Part shown: piece after piece, positions 11,602 through 23,187 of the stretch
Layout: every line of letters begins with the position of its first letter
How positions within the stretch are numbered: position 1 is the first letter of the stretch
Source of the DNA: Apium graveolens
Taxonomy: Eukaryota > Streptophyta > Magnoliopsida > Apiales > Apiaceae
DNA: 64,000 nucleotides
Reading direction: 5' to 3'
Assembly: GCF_009905375.1 (NCBI RefSeq)
Contig: NC_133650.1
Span: 292,220,270 to 292,284,269 of the forward strand
Notes under the pieces: model-generated
Seen by the model: the letters and a program-made list of their open reading frames with translations, nothing else
Told to the model about the DNA's origin: nothing
Databases searched by the model: none
Position numbers and translations under genes: made by a program

Positions 11602-12978
11602 TGTAAGTCATATGTCATAGGCCTATTTGTATATTCGAGGATTCAACTCAACTCAAATAAGAATGTAATAAGTAAATAGTGGATCTACTGTCAGAGAGAT
11701 CTCGCAAAGTAACATCTGTCAGAGGATTCAGAAACAAGGTTCATCTACAGACTTGAGGAATTTATTCACTGGAAGAAGTTCAAGGAATTGATCATGCCTC
11801 AGTGATATAAATCAAGATTGTGGATTTAATCAAGTGACAGAGATCTCGTCAGAGTATCATTAATTATAAGGATTTAATCTGAAGAAAATCAGAGTATCAA
11901 AGTCAAGACATGAAGAAACGTCACGGAAGTTAGTCACTCATGAACCAGACAGTACATCGAGTGTCAACATTGAAGTGGTGGAATTGATTCATATATTTCA
12001 GTGATTTTCAGAAGATATACAGAAGAATAGATGCTGCTCAAGTTTAGTATTAATTCTCTATTAATTAATTAAGTCATATAATTTAATTAAGAGAATAAAT
12101 TATATCTGCAAAGATTAATTTATTTGATTAATTGAATTAATTGATTAATTAATTCTGAATTAATATTAAGAATTTTCAGAATTTAAATTGGTTTAAAAAT
12201 CTGTTTAATTCATCAAAGACAACTGATTGTATTAGTATGACAATCGGTATGACAATCAATAGTCATACCGAAAGTCATGCTAATTCAAAAGGATTGTCTT
12301 ACCAGAATTATTATAGGATTTAAATCTATTTATTTTCAGCAAAAACAATCTGTTTGAACTACTATGACAATCGGTATGACAATTGATTGTCATACCGAAA
12401 GTCTTGCTAGTTCATTCTGATTGTCTTGCTAGTTCTAAAAGATAGTCCTACCTAAAGTCTTGCTGAGCCAAAAAGAGATTGTCATGCCAGTTCAATTCTA
12501 TTCGGTTGATTGATTAAAAAGAAGCAGAAGCAGTTCAATTAAAAAAAAAAGAACACAGAAGTCAAGAACAAAGCAGAAAAGAAAAACAAGAAGAAATATT
12601 TCATCTTTTCATCTGCATACTTCAAGATTAAATTTCTAGATTGTAAAGTTAAATCCAATCCACTAGAAATCTTTATCTTGCTCTTGTGTAACAATCTAGC
12701 GGATCAAAATCCCTAGAACTTAATCTTAAATCGCGTTTAGCATTTGATTCTAATTATTGCAAAAATAGAAAAAGTTCATGTCAAATTTATTCTAAATTTG
12801 TGATAATTAATTTGAGATTAATTCCTTGTAATCGATACAGTTGTTGTAACACCTTTCAAGTTTAATAATATTCTTATTTAACTTGAATTTTGTTTCATAT
12901 TTTTTATTCCGCATTTATTCGATTATTCGATACTGTTTGTATTCAACCCCCCTTCTACAAACACATTAGGACCTAACA
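11602..12978 (+). repeat. Copia B 5' LTR (1,377 bp)
   Basis: Starts TGTAAGTCAT and ends GACCTAACA. It is very similar to 17670-19044; in the first 400 bp I count about eight differences, nearly all C/T or G/A. It contains an AT-rich block (12050-12190) and palindromic repeats of the TATGACAAT/ATTGTCATA type near 12240-12275 and 12371-12398. Confidence 0.93.
12371..12398. repeat. 28-bp palindrome in Copia B 5' LTR
   Basis: TCGGTATGACAAT and its exact reverse complement are separated by TG. A shorter relative (CGGTATGAC...GTCATACCG) lies about 130 bp upstream, and the same palindrome is kept in the 3' LTR at 18439-18466. Palindromic LTR repeats of this kind have been described in Sireviruses. 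Confidence 0.85.
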
Positions 12979-12980
12979 AT

Positions 12981-12992
12981 TGGTATCAGAGC
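12981..12992 (+). other. Primer-binding site of Copia B
   Basis: TGGTATCAGAGC, complementary to the 3' end of initiator methionine tRNA, lies two bases after the 5' LTR. Confidence 0.9.
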
Positions 12993-13074
12993 CTTCTGAT
13001 TAACGAACAAATCAAGATCCTAGACTTTTGTGATTTTTCAACTCCTTGAATTTTTATTCATTCAAAAATTCATA

Positions 13075-15305
13075 ATGACTTCACAAAAAGTTGGAACCGT
13101 TAAAATTCCACAATTTGATAAAGAGAATTATATTATGTAGAAGAAGAAGATGCTCTTGTTTTTACAAGTGGCAAATCCCAAATATTTAAACTTGTTAAAG
13201 AAGGGGATAAAAACTCCGATGGTATTTAACCGGAGGTGATAGTAGATGATGTTGTGATCACCAAAGCCAGAACCTATCCTAAAGATCCTGAAGATTTTAC
13301 TCCTGATGAAAAGGAAGAAGCCTCCTTGGATGCCAGCCTTCAATTAATTTTAATTGATTCCCTTGATCCCTTGATGAACAGACATGTGATGAACTGTAAA
13401 AATTCCAAACACATGTGGGAAACTATTGAGGTGATCAATGAAGGCACAGAGGAAGTTAGTGAGAACAAGTTGGAGATCCTAACCTCTGAGTATGAACATT
13501 TTAAATCAAATTCAGGAGAAGGAATTACTGAAGTGTTTGAGAGGTACAATGCGTTGATCAACAACCTGAACATCAATGGAAAATTTTATTCAATCAGGGA
13601 GGTCAACAAAAAGTTCCTTTTAATACTGCCAACTCATCTTGAACATAGAATCACTGCCATTAGAGAAGCTAGAGATCTGAGTGAGATTTCTTTGGACATG
13701 CTCTATGGAGTGTTAAAAACCTATGAGTTGGAGCAGATTCAACAGAAGGAAGTCTACGGGAAGGATAGAATGGTCAGCACATCTACTGCACTTGTAGCTG
13801 AAGGTCAACAACAACAGCAATCTCAATAATTGGAGAGAATGGTACAGTGTTCCAAGGATGAGGAAAATATGTTAGTAGCAGAATATGATCCTCCTACTAC
13901 AAATCAATCAAGTGATGATTTTTATTCCTTGGAAGAGCTGGAGCAATTGGAAGACGAGTCAATGGCCCAAATTGTCAAGAGATTCTCCCATGTCAGATTC
14001 AAGAGGAATCCCAAGCTTAAGTACAAGTCCAACTACAACAAATTCCAGAAAGGTGGATCTTCATCCTCTAACACCAGCAGTGGTGGATACAAAACAGGGA
14101 TGGTTGATCGGAGCACCATCAGATGCTATAACTGCAATGAGTTGGGACACTTTGCCACAGAATGTAGGAAGCCAAAGCAAGTAAGAAAGAACTCTGAAAG
14201 GGCTTATCTGGCAAAGGGAAGAAGCTGGGATGATACTGACAGTGAAGATGAAGAAGAAGGAAATCTTGCTCTTATGGCTATTGATGGAAAAGCTTCATCG
14301 TCAAGTATAGAGGTAAAACTTTCTGATGCTGAAATGGTTTATCATCTAAGAGGCAACTTAAATAATGCACGTCGTGATAATGAACTGTTAAGTTTACAGA
14401 TCAAAGACCTTGAGAAAGAGGTCAATGAATTAAGACTTGTGCATATTAATCAAGACAAATTAAAAGAACAAGTATCTTTTCTAGAGAATAGAGTTGACTG
14501 TTACAGAAAACTCGAAACTATTCTCAAAGACAAGATCACCGGTCTTGAGACTAAGGTTAGAGCCTACTTCAATTCTTGTTCGAAGGCTAAAGTGTTCTAT
14601 AGTAAGCAAGCTGTTAATCAAACATCTGGAATAGGTTATGATAACAATGCTGCTATTGGAGAATTAGGCATAAACTCCCCTCCTCATGTCTGTGCTAAAG
14701 GGAGGGAAGTACCACATGTGTTTAAGGGTGTTGATGAACCCCTCTATAAACCATCAATTGCTGAACCATTTGATGCGACCTCTTCTGTTATTCAAGAAGA
14801 AATACGTGCTGAAGATCATGCTAATGAGAAGGTTGTTTCCAAGTCAAGTGTGTCGAAAGTTCCAGTCAAAGTTGTGAAAGCAACTGAGACTAACTCAGAC
14901 ACACATGAGTTGGATAACAAAAATGCCATGTTTGCCATGCATAAATTGCCTGCTATTAATCACTCTTATAAAGCATGTGGTATTTCTAATTGTATGTCTT
15001 GTGCTTTTAATATGATGTATGCTTATTTTAATGGTAAGCATGTTTCTAATGATAAGACTACTCCTCGTCAGCATGTGAATAACAAGAAGCATGATAGGTC
15101 TAAGACTGCTAGTCCTTCTAAGGCTAGAAAGGAAACATTTGTGCCTAAGCTTAAACAGAAATTTGTTAAGGCTGTTTACAAGGTCAAATGTTCAGTCATT
15201 GAGAAAGTTGAGACAATTAAAATTAAAAATGTTGTTTTGCCTGACAAAGGACAGTTCTACAAGAATGCCGGGCCCAACCAAGTTTGGGTTCCGAAGAAGG
15301 GTTAA
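13075..15305 (+). pseudogene. Copia B gag
   Basis: The structural protein of the element's particle. The start is ATG 13075 (MTSQKVGTVKIPQF). A TAG at 13138-13140 replaces the conserved Trp of the N-terminal gag motif. A base is missing near 13215, so the long reading resumes in another frame from about 13220, and a TAA at 13827-13829 splits it again. The middle has the usual LYGVLKTYELEQ block (about 13705-13740). A CCHC zinc knuckle, CYNCNELGHFATEC, spans 14124-14165 with all ligands. Coiled-coil sequence follows (about 14320-14570). The distal part ends at TAA 15303-15305, just before the protease. The distal third lies inside a candidate intron. Confidence 0.85.
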
Positions 15306-15321
15306 TCCATTTGTGTTGCAG
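14313..15321 (+). other. Candidate intron in Copia B gag (homologous to the Copia A segment)
   Basis: The donor ATAGAG/GTAAAA lies at the position equivalent to the Copia A donor, after a Ser-rich block (SSSSIE here, SSSSNQ in A and C). The acceptor is TTTGTGTTGCAG/GGC, 16 bases after the gag stop and directly before the protease. Removal would join gag to protease. The frame is off by a small indel near GTGTGG, consistent with decay. The inference rests on the A/C comparison. Confidence 0.5.
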
Positions 15322-15510
15322 GGCATTAAAACAGGTGAAACCGGGAGTGTGGATTCTTGACAGTGGATCATCAAGACATATGACCGGAGATAGAGCCCTG
15401 CTATCAAATATGGATTGAGAAAGCTGGCCCCCTGGTTACCTTTGGAGATAACAGCAAAGGTTTATCCGAGGGATATGGCTGTTTGCAAGCTGGTAATGTT
15501 ATCTTGAACT
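15322..15510 (+). pseudogene. Copia B protease fragment
   Basis: The active-site region VWILDSGSSRHMTGDRALL is readable at about 15348-15405 and then shifts frame (VTFGDNSKG is visible in another frame). Homology stops near 15510. Integrase, RT and RNase H are absent from Copia B. Confidence 0.75.
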
Positions 15511-16140
15511 TGTAAATAGTTTCTATAGTTTTGCTATATTTATATAAGTTTTTATTTGTATTTTCTGTAACTTTAAATATTGTATGATATATGAAATTGA
15601 ATGTTGATATCTTGTTGATAGATATTTGGTATTTAATTCATTGATATTTGTTTTTATTATTATTATTTGTATTGTATTATTTATTTTTATTTTATTTTAA
15701 ATTTTATGCAACATAACAATTAGTATCTAAAGTACTTGACAAGTATCGGTCAATGATATGTTGTTAACATTATGTTGCAGATATTTGTAAGCTTTTGACA
15801 TGAATGAGAATTACTTAGACTTTACCCTAAGTGATCAATGTTTTATCAAAAACTCATTCATATTAAAAAAAAACAAAATCAAACTTCTTTCTACATTAGT
15901 GATTTCTTATTTCATGTAAAATCCTTTGAAATCACTATTGTACATCATTACTCTCAAAAGATTAAATGTATAAATTTCATTCATTATAAATCTTAAATAC
16001 ATTTTATCTCTATAGTGCCATATATTCTGTGTTACAGGTTCAGTCTCCAATGACTTTCTTTCACTGACAGTTATGAGGTTGAAAACCCACAACGTCTATC
16101 CCAGACTGTAAAGACAAACACAAAAACAGAACCAACCAAC
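15511..16140 (+). other. AT-rich interior of Copia B without recognisable coding
   Basis: AT-rich sequence with no domain I recognise, occupying the place where pol should be. It may be pol-deletion filler or foreign sequence. The minus-strand ORF at 15907-16092 has no family features. Confidence 0.5.
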
Positions 16141-16693
16141 ACTCTCTTACCACTAAATGTAGTATGAATAAGCGTGAGGGAGATAGTGCCTTAGTGCACC
16201 ACATAAGGAAGGTTCTGTAGTCAACCTAGTAGCTCTGTCTCCTACAAAGATGAGTAGTATTTAAACTGAGACAACTGCTAACCCCCATACATCTTCTCAA
16301 AAAGATGTAATGGTTGAAAAGGCACAAAAACAGTTACTAGATTCATTCTCTCAACAGGGTGCGTCTATTGAAATTTTCCTGTTGGCCAAGTTATCCTATG
16401 TAGTGTCACCACCTCAAATATAAACAATTCTTAATGCACAAGGAAAGGTTACACACACAAAGGATGAGTTGACAGAAACAAGAGTTTCGACCATTTTAAG
16501 GTCAGATTCGATTATTCAAGGTGCGTTAATGGACCAATTGCCTTTACAGGTGTTAGGAGAGGATACTGATCCAAAAGCCATATGTCAGTGGTCAGTGTCT
16601 ACCTCCCCAGGCTTAAATCCCCTGGATGCATCTGCGGATAGTGGATCTGACATAGGCGCAGATCGGCAACTTGACAATGATTCAGATATTACC
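16141..16693 (+). pseudogene. Copia B downstream ORF remnant
   Basis: A degenerate reading with stops but steady protein-like composition: SSQKDVMVEKAQKQLLDSFS near 16295-16355, then an open stretch 16469-16693 (MTETRVSTILRSDSIIQGAL to an acidic Asp/Ser end). It lies between lost pol and the polypurine tracts, the position of the extra ORF in other Sireviruses, but it does not resemble the Copia A/C/D third ORF. Function unknown. Confidence 0.45.
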
Positions 16694-17145
16694 TGATGAG
16701 TCACAAGGAAATGTCTTCACAGATATTAGAAGGGAACTTTGATCTTTATGCTAAATTCGTTGGATCATTGTTTACCTTCCCAGAATTCAAATCTGGAACC
16801 CTAAAAAGGAAACTAGCAACTTGTAGATTATGACTCAGATTCATCTGACGAGTTTAACAAGGATGGGGATTTGTGAACTCCCATTGCACCACCTGTGACC
16901 TCCTTAAGGATGGCTAAGGTGATTTTCCTTGCAGGTACAGCTGGATTATGGAGCTATGAGAGAAGAGTGATACACTTGTGAGAATCAATGTAAACACGAG
17001 TGGAGAGAAGAGTGAAACACATGTGAAGTACACTAAACAGAATCACACACTCACAGTGAGGAAGAAAGAGAAACACTTGTTATTTCTTTTCCAACCAAGT
17101 GAAATATGAGAACTCCTTCAGACGACGACATACATTCCTTCTTTA

Positions 17146-17669
17146 AGGGGGAGATAAAAGCTTAAGTAATAGTTTGGAGGATTCCTCAACTAAGGGGGAG
17201 AAATAGCAGGGAGGAAGAAAAAGATCCTACATGTACACTACACCACACCATTGTTGTTTGTAACTACGGATCCTATTGTACGGGAGAGGTGGTAAACACA
17301 AGGTGATTTTCTAGTAAGGGAAGAAGCTGTTAGGGGAGTACCATTGGTTTTTATCTGCGGATCCTATTGTACGGGAGAGGTGGTAAACGAAGGTGATCAT
17401 CTTTAATCAGTTGATTCTCATAGGGGGAGAAGCAAGAGAGATATGTGCTTCTTAATAGGAAATGTGGTTGTACAAATGAAGATGAAACTACTTGAAGATA
17501 TGTTCAGTCTAGAGGAACATCTACTTGGAATCTGAAAAATGTTAAATGTCTTCCAGAAACTTTTCTACTATTTACTTTGCATTTCAGTTTATATCTTTTT
17601 CTTATTTGTTAGTTGAGTTATCCTCTAGGTATTTGTGTGTTATTGTCTAACAAACAAATAGGGGGAGAT
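17146..17669 (+). other. Multiple polypurine tracts before Copia B 3' LTR
   Basis: AAGGGGGAGA occurs near 17148 and 17192, TAGGGGGAGAAG near 17419, and the terminal ATAGGGGGAGAT at 17659-17669 abuts the LTR. Between them is a duplicated block of about 40 bp (from CGGATCCTATTG near 17267 and again near 17360). Repeated polypurine tracts are a Sirevirus hallmark. Confidence 0.75.
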
Positions 17670-19044
17670 TGTAAGTCATATGTCATAGGCCTATTTGTAT
17701 ATTCGAGGATTCAACTCAACTCAAATAAGAATGTAATAAGTAAATAGTGGATCTACTGTCAGAGAGATCTCGTAAAGTAACATCTGTCAGAGGATTCAGA
17801 AATAAGGTTCATCTACAGACTTGAGGAATTTATTCACTAGAAGAAGTTCAAGAAATTGATCATGTCTCAGTGATATAAATCAAGATTGTGGATTTAATCA
17901 AGTGACAGAGATCTCGTCAGAGTATCATTAATTACAAGGATTTAATCTGAAGAAAATCAGAGTATCAAAGTCAAGATATGAAGAAACGTCACGGAAGTTA
18001 GTCACTCATGAACCAGACAGTACATCGAGTGTCAACATTGAAGTAGTGGAATTGATTCATATATTTCAGTGATTTTCAGAAGATATACAGAAGAATAGAT
18101 GCTGCTCAAGATTAGTATTAATTCTCTATTAATTAATTAAGTCATATAATTTAATTAAGAGAATAAATTATATCTGCAAAGATTAATTTATTTGATTAAT
18201 TGAATTAATTGATTAATTAATTCTGAATTAATATTAAGAATTTTCAGAATTTAAATTGGTTTAAAAATCTGTTTAATTCATCAAAGACAACTTATTGTAT
18301 TAGTATGACAATCAGTATGACAATCAATAGTCATACCAAAAGTCATGGTAATTCAAAAGGATTGTCTTACCAGAATTATTATAGGATTTAAATCTATTTA
18401 TTTTCAGCAAAAACAATCTGTTTGAACTACTATGACAATCGGTATGACAATTGATTGTCATACCGAAAGTCTTGCTAGTTCATTCTGACTGTCTTGCTAG
18501 TTCTAAAAGATAGTCCTACCGAAAGTCTTGCTGAGCCAAAAAGAGATTGTCATGCCAGTTCAATTCTATTCGGTTGATTGATTAAAAAGAAGCAGAAGCA
18601 GTTCAATTAAAAAAAAAACACAGAAGTCAAGAACAAACCAGAAAAGAAAAACAAGAAGAAATATTTCATCTTTTCATCTGCATACTTCAAGATTAAATTT
18701 CTAGATTGTAAAGTTAAATCCAATCCACTAGAAATCTTTATCTTGCTCTTGTGTAACAATCTAGCGGATCAAAATCCCTAGAACTTAATCTCAAATCGCG
18801 TTTAGCATTTGATTCTAATTATTACAAAAATAGAAAAAGTTCATGTCAAATTTATTCTAAATTTGTGATAATTAATTTGAGATTAATTCCTTGTAATCGA
18901 TACAGTTATTGTAACACCTTTCAAGTTTAATAATATTCTTATTTAACTTGAATTTTATTTCATATTTTTTATTCCGCATTTATTCGATTATTCGGTACTG
19001 TTTGTATTCAACCCCCCCTTCTACAAACACATTAGGACCTAACA
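17670..19044 (+). repeat. Copia B 3' LTR (1,375 bp)
   Basis: Starts TGTAAGTCAT and ends GACCTAACA. It is the near-identical partner of 11602-12978, with the palindrome at 18439-18466. It is followed by AATTT and then Copia A ORF3. Confidence 0.93.
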
Positions 19045-19340
19045 AATTTTGAAACATGCTTTTATCACATCACTATTGATACAAAATTCTTTACCTTTAA
19101 TGGTTAGAGTGATGGTCTTATCTGTAGAGTTTAGGTAGCACTTGTCCACATTTCTTCAACAACTTCACAGAAGATTGTGGGTGATTCCAGCATGGCATAA
19201 TTGAGCTTGCAACTCTTCACAAAGTCCATCATCTTGTGATATTCTCCAGATTGCTGAATACCCTTGTTCACTAGTGCAGTGAAATTGCTCTTCTCATAAA
19301 TGAACCCAGTTTGAGACATAATCTTTACAACAGGTGCCAT
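19045..19340 (-). pseudogene. Copia A third ORF, N-terminal part
   Basis: The start ATG is at 19338-19340 (MAPVVKIMSQTGFIYEKSNF). The same start is conserved in Copia C (30592) and Copia D (50690), which fixes it. A frameshift at about 19130 breaks the reading after EVVEEMWTSAT. Copia B separates this piece from the rest at 7347-11596. Confidence 0.8.
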
Positions 19341-19861
19341 TGTTAGAGAATAAGAGCTTGAAGTGAAAGAGAGTAAGTGCTTTGAGAGAGAATGAAATTA
19401 GAGCAGTTGAATTGAGAATGATAGAAGAAAAGCAATTGCAATAAAATAAGCTTCTATACTATCTTAAAAATAACTGATAAAAATAATAAAGTAAAATAAA
19501 GTAACCAATAGAAATTACCTAAAATAGCCGTTTAAAAAGAAACTGTAAAAATTCCACCCATTATCCGTCGTGTTATGCTTGCAAACTGTAAGTATACTCG
19601 ATGGATAATGTCCAGGGAATTAACGGCTGAGATTAAGACAATTCGACGAATGAGGATAAACTGTTATCCGTCGAGACATGAAATATTCCAGAAACATAAT
19701 TGATTATTGTTAGCAAATAATATATCGACGGATGATCAAACTCGATGGATAAAGATCATCTGTCGAGATGTAAATTTTGACTTAGCCAAAATTTCATCCA
19801 AAACTGAAAAATCAATTAAGTTTCTGGCTGCATTTCAACTTGCAAATTAACTCAGATATAT
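19341..19861 (-). promoter_or_regulatory. Copia A pol-ORF3 spacer with motif cluster and degenerate TATA box
   Basis: About 520 bp between the pol stop and the ORF3 ATG. It carries seven copies of the ATCCGTCG motif or close variants (about 19560-19770). On the element strand, TATAGAAG lies about 112 bp before the ATG where Copia C and D have TATAAAAG, so this copy of the box is mutated. Confidence 0.6.
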
Positions 19862-22800
19862 TTAAGAGTAATTAAGCATATCTAACTCACTTACCAACCT
19901 TGAAAAGGTGGATTCATCCAGTGGCTAGGTGAAGATATCTGCAAGCTGCTTCTCACTTGGAACAAAATGTAGTTCCACAGTACCACTCATTACATGTTCC
20001 CTTATGAAATGGTACTTGATATCTATGTGCTTTGTCCTTGAATGTTGTACTGGATTTTTGGTGATGGCAATTGCACTTGTGTTATCACAGAAAATAGGAA
20101 TCCTTTCAACTTGCAAACTATAGTCTAGCAATTGATTTTTCATCCATAATATCTGTACACATCAACTACCATCAGCAATATATTCAGCTTCAGCTGTAGA
20201 AGTAAAAACTGAATTTTGCTTTTTACTGAACCATGACATAAGCTTGTTTCCTAGAAATTGACAGGTTCCTGTTGTACTTTTTCTATCAATTCTACAACTT
20301 GCATAATCTGCATCTGAATAACCAGTTAGATCAAAACCAGAATCTCTAGGATACCAAATGCCAAGATTTAGTGTTCCCTTGAGATATCTAAAAATTCTCT
20401 TAATAGCTATTAAGTGAGATTCTCTAGGATCAGCCTGAAATCTAGCACATAAACATGGAGCAAACATTATATCTGGCCTACTAGCTGTTAAGTACAGAAG
20501 TGAGCCAACCATGCCTCTATAACTTGAAATATCCACAGACTTTTCAGTAGTGTTTAATTTAAGCTTAGTTGCTGTGGCCATGGGAGTTTTTGCAGATGTG
20601 CAATCCATTAGATCAAACTTCTTTAAAAGATCAAAAATACATTTAGTTTGACTAATGAATATTCCATCACTAACTTGTTTAACTTGTAAGCCAAGAAAGT
20701 AAGTTAGTTCTCCCATCATACTCATTTCATACTTACTTTGCATCAATTTGGCAAACTTTTTGCAAAGTTTCTCATCTGTAGAGCCAAAAATAATATCATC
20801 TACATAAATTTGAACAAGTATACTAGAGCCATTAATATTTCAAAAAAATAAAGTTTTATCTACAGTACCTCTTGTGACGTGATTTTCCAAAAAAGGAACT
20901 TTGATAAAGTGTCATACCAGGCTCTAGGTGCTTGCATCAGTCCATAAAGTGCTTTTAAAAGATAATAGACATGTTCTGGAAAATTTGGATCTTCAAAGCC
21001 AGGAGGTTGACTGACATAGACTTCTTCCTCCAAATCTCCATTCAGAAAGGCACTTTTGACATCCAATTGATAGACCTTGAAATTGGAATGGGCTGCATAG
21101 GCTAAGAAGATTCTGATGGCTTCAAGTCTTGCAACTGGAGCAAATATTTCATCAAAATCTATTCCTTCTTGCTGACAATAGCCCTTAGCAACCAATCTAG
21201 CTTTGTTCCTGACTACTATGCCATTTTCATTCATCTTGTTTCTGAATACCCATTTGGTATCTATTGGATTCTTTCCTTTAGGCTTGGGCACCAGCTTCCA
21301 TACATTATTCCTTTTAAATTGGTTTAGCTCCTCCTGCATAGCTAAAATCCAATCAGGATCCAACAAAGCTTCTTCTACCTTCTTTGGTTCTTCCTTGGAA
21401 AGAAAGCTGTTGTATAGACATTCTTCCTGAGTTGCTCTTCTTGTTTGAACTCTAGAAGAAACATCACCAATGATAAGCTCAAAGGGGTGATCTTTTGTCC
21501 ATTTTTTTGTTGAGGTAGATTAGCTCTAGATGAAGAAACCTCATTATTGTCTTGATGTGTGATTGAATTTTGATTATTAGAAACTCCCCCTGAGTTTGTG
21601 GATCTTCGATTTGAGAAAGGGGAACTTTCTATAGGTGATCTATCTTGACTTCCTGCTCCTTTTGATAACCCGACGGATGGTGAATTTTGAGTACCGACGG
21701 ATGAAGCTGGTTGTCTCCCGACGGATAACACAGATTGCCTCCCGACGGATGAAGCATTATGCAACTCAACAGATGTTGAGTTTTGTGCTTCATTGGTAGT
21801 AGATTTATCTGCATTATCCTTAGATACTATTTCTTGATCACTTTCATCATCACTGTCATCACCAATTATCTCCACATTGTCGAATTTGAGGCTCTCATGG
21901 TAATCTCCATCTTTCAGTTCTCCAATCTTTTTATCATCAAACACAACATGTATTGATTCCACAACAATGTTAGTTCTTAGATTGTAGACTCTATATGCTT
22001 TACTAACAGCATACCCAACAAAAATTCCTTCATCTGCTTTAGCATCAAATTTCCCATTTTGATCAGTTTGATTTCTTAGAATATAGCACTTGCAGCCAAA
22101 GACATGAAGAAAATTTAGAGTTGGCTTCTTGTTCTTGAACAATTGATAGGGAGTCATGCATCTAGCTTGATTAATCAGAGAAATATTCTGAGTGTAGCAT
22201 GCAGTATTTACAGCTTCAGCCCAGAAATATGTTGGTAGTTTAGATTCTTCAAGTATTGTCCTTGCAGCTTCAATAAGTGACCTGTTCTTTCTTTCTACTA
22301 CTCCATCCCGTTATGGAGTCCTTGCTGCTGAAAACTCATGCAGAATCCCATTTTCCTCACAAACTCTCATGACAGAATTCTTAAACTCAGTTCCATTGTC
22401 ACTCCTGATTCTTCTAACCTTGAAATCAGGATGATTATTGACTTGCCTTATGTGATTGATGATGATTTCACTAGCCTCATCTTTAGACTTTAGGAAATAT
22501 GTCCAAGAGAACTTTGAGAAATCATCTACAATTACTAGGAAAAATCTTTTCCTTGAGATGGACAATACATTGACTGGTCCAAACAAATCCATGTGAAGCA
22601 GTTGCAAAGGCTCTTCAATTGTTGAATCAAGTTTCTTCCTGAATGATGCTTTAATCTGCTTCCCTTTTTGGAAGGCATCACACAGTCCATCCTTAGAAAA
22701 CTCCACTAGAGGAATGCCTCTAACCAGTTCTCATTCATGGTCTTGAAGTTTAAATGGGATAGCTTCTTGTGCCATAGCCAACTATCATCCTGACTTGCTT

Positions 22801-23187
22801 TACTGAGAAGACAAGTTACAGATTCTGCATTAGATGAGTTGAAATCAGCTAGGTACACATTTCCTTTTCTCACACCAGTGAGAACCACTTTGTTGCTTCT
22901 TTTATTAGTCACAACACAGGCTTCTGAATTGAAGGTTACTGAGTTGCCTTTATTACAAAGCTGGCTGATACTCAACAAGTTGTGTTTGAGACCATCCACT
23001 AAGGCTACCTCCTCAATGATGACATTGTTCTTTGAAATCAAGCCATATCCCATAGTAGAACCCTTGCTGTCATCTCCAAAAGTAATACTTGGGCCACCTC
23101 TCTCCTTAAACTCTGTGAGCAGGGTAGAATCACCAGTCATGTGTCTTGAACAACCACTATCCAATACCAAAGATTCTTTATGTTTCC
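19862..23187 (-). pseudogene. Copia A pol (protease, integrase, RT, RNase H)
   Basis: Domains on the minus strand: protease active site LDSGCSRHMTG near 23140; integrase HHCC finger near 22680-22770, with CDAFQKGK where the second Cys is Phe; the integrase core (HMDLFGP, SDNGTEF); RT from about 21370 (KWVFRNKM) to YVDDIIFGS near 20800; RNase H DNTSAIAITKNP near 20060. Lesions include a lost base at the protease, TAA at 22311-22313 inside the conserved integrase TPQ-NG motif, a small insertion in an A run near 20885, and further frame breaks. A linker between integrase and RT (21664-21775) carries five ATCCGTCG motifs read as SVG. Confidence 0.88.

Larger units (their letters stand above)
11602..19044 (+). 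mobile_element. Copia B: Sirevirus-like element lacking most of pol
   Basis: A complete LTR-to-LTR insertion on the plus strand within Copia A ORF3: LTRs at 11602-12978 and 17670-19044, an AATTT duplication, a methionine-initiator-type primer-binding site and a terminal polypurine tract. Its interior has a broken gag, the first residues of protease, then no integrase, RT or RNase H. After that come remnants of a downstream ORF and several extra polypurine tracts. Multiple polypurine tracts before the 3' LTR are a described Sirevirus trait. Its LTR family differs from that of Copia A, C and D. Confidence 0.92.

Noticed and set aside
15907..16092. Minus-strand ORF in Copia B interior
   Set aside because: AT-rich filler; no domain and opposite to the element's strand.
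21629..21814. Frame with repeated HPSG-like peptides in Copia A pol
   Set aside because: This is an alternative frame over the motif cluster; the polyprotein frame reads SVG there.
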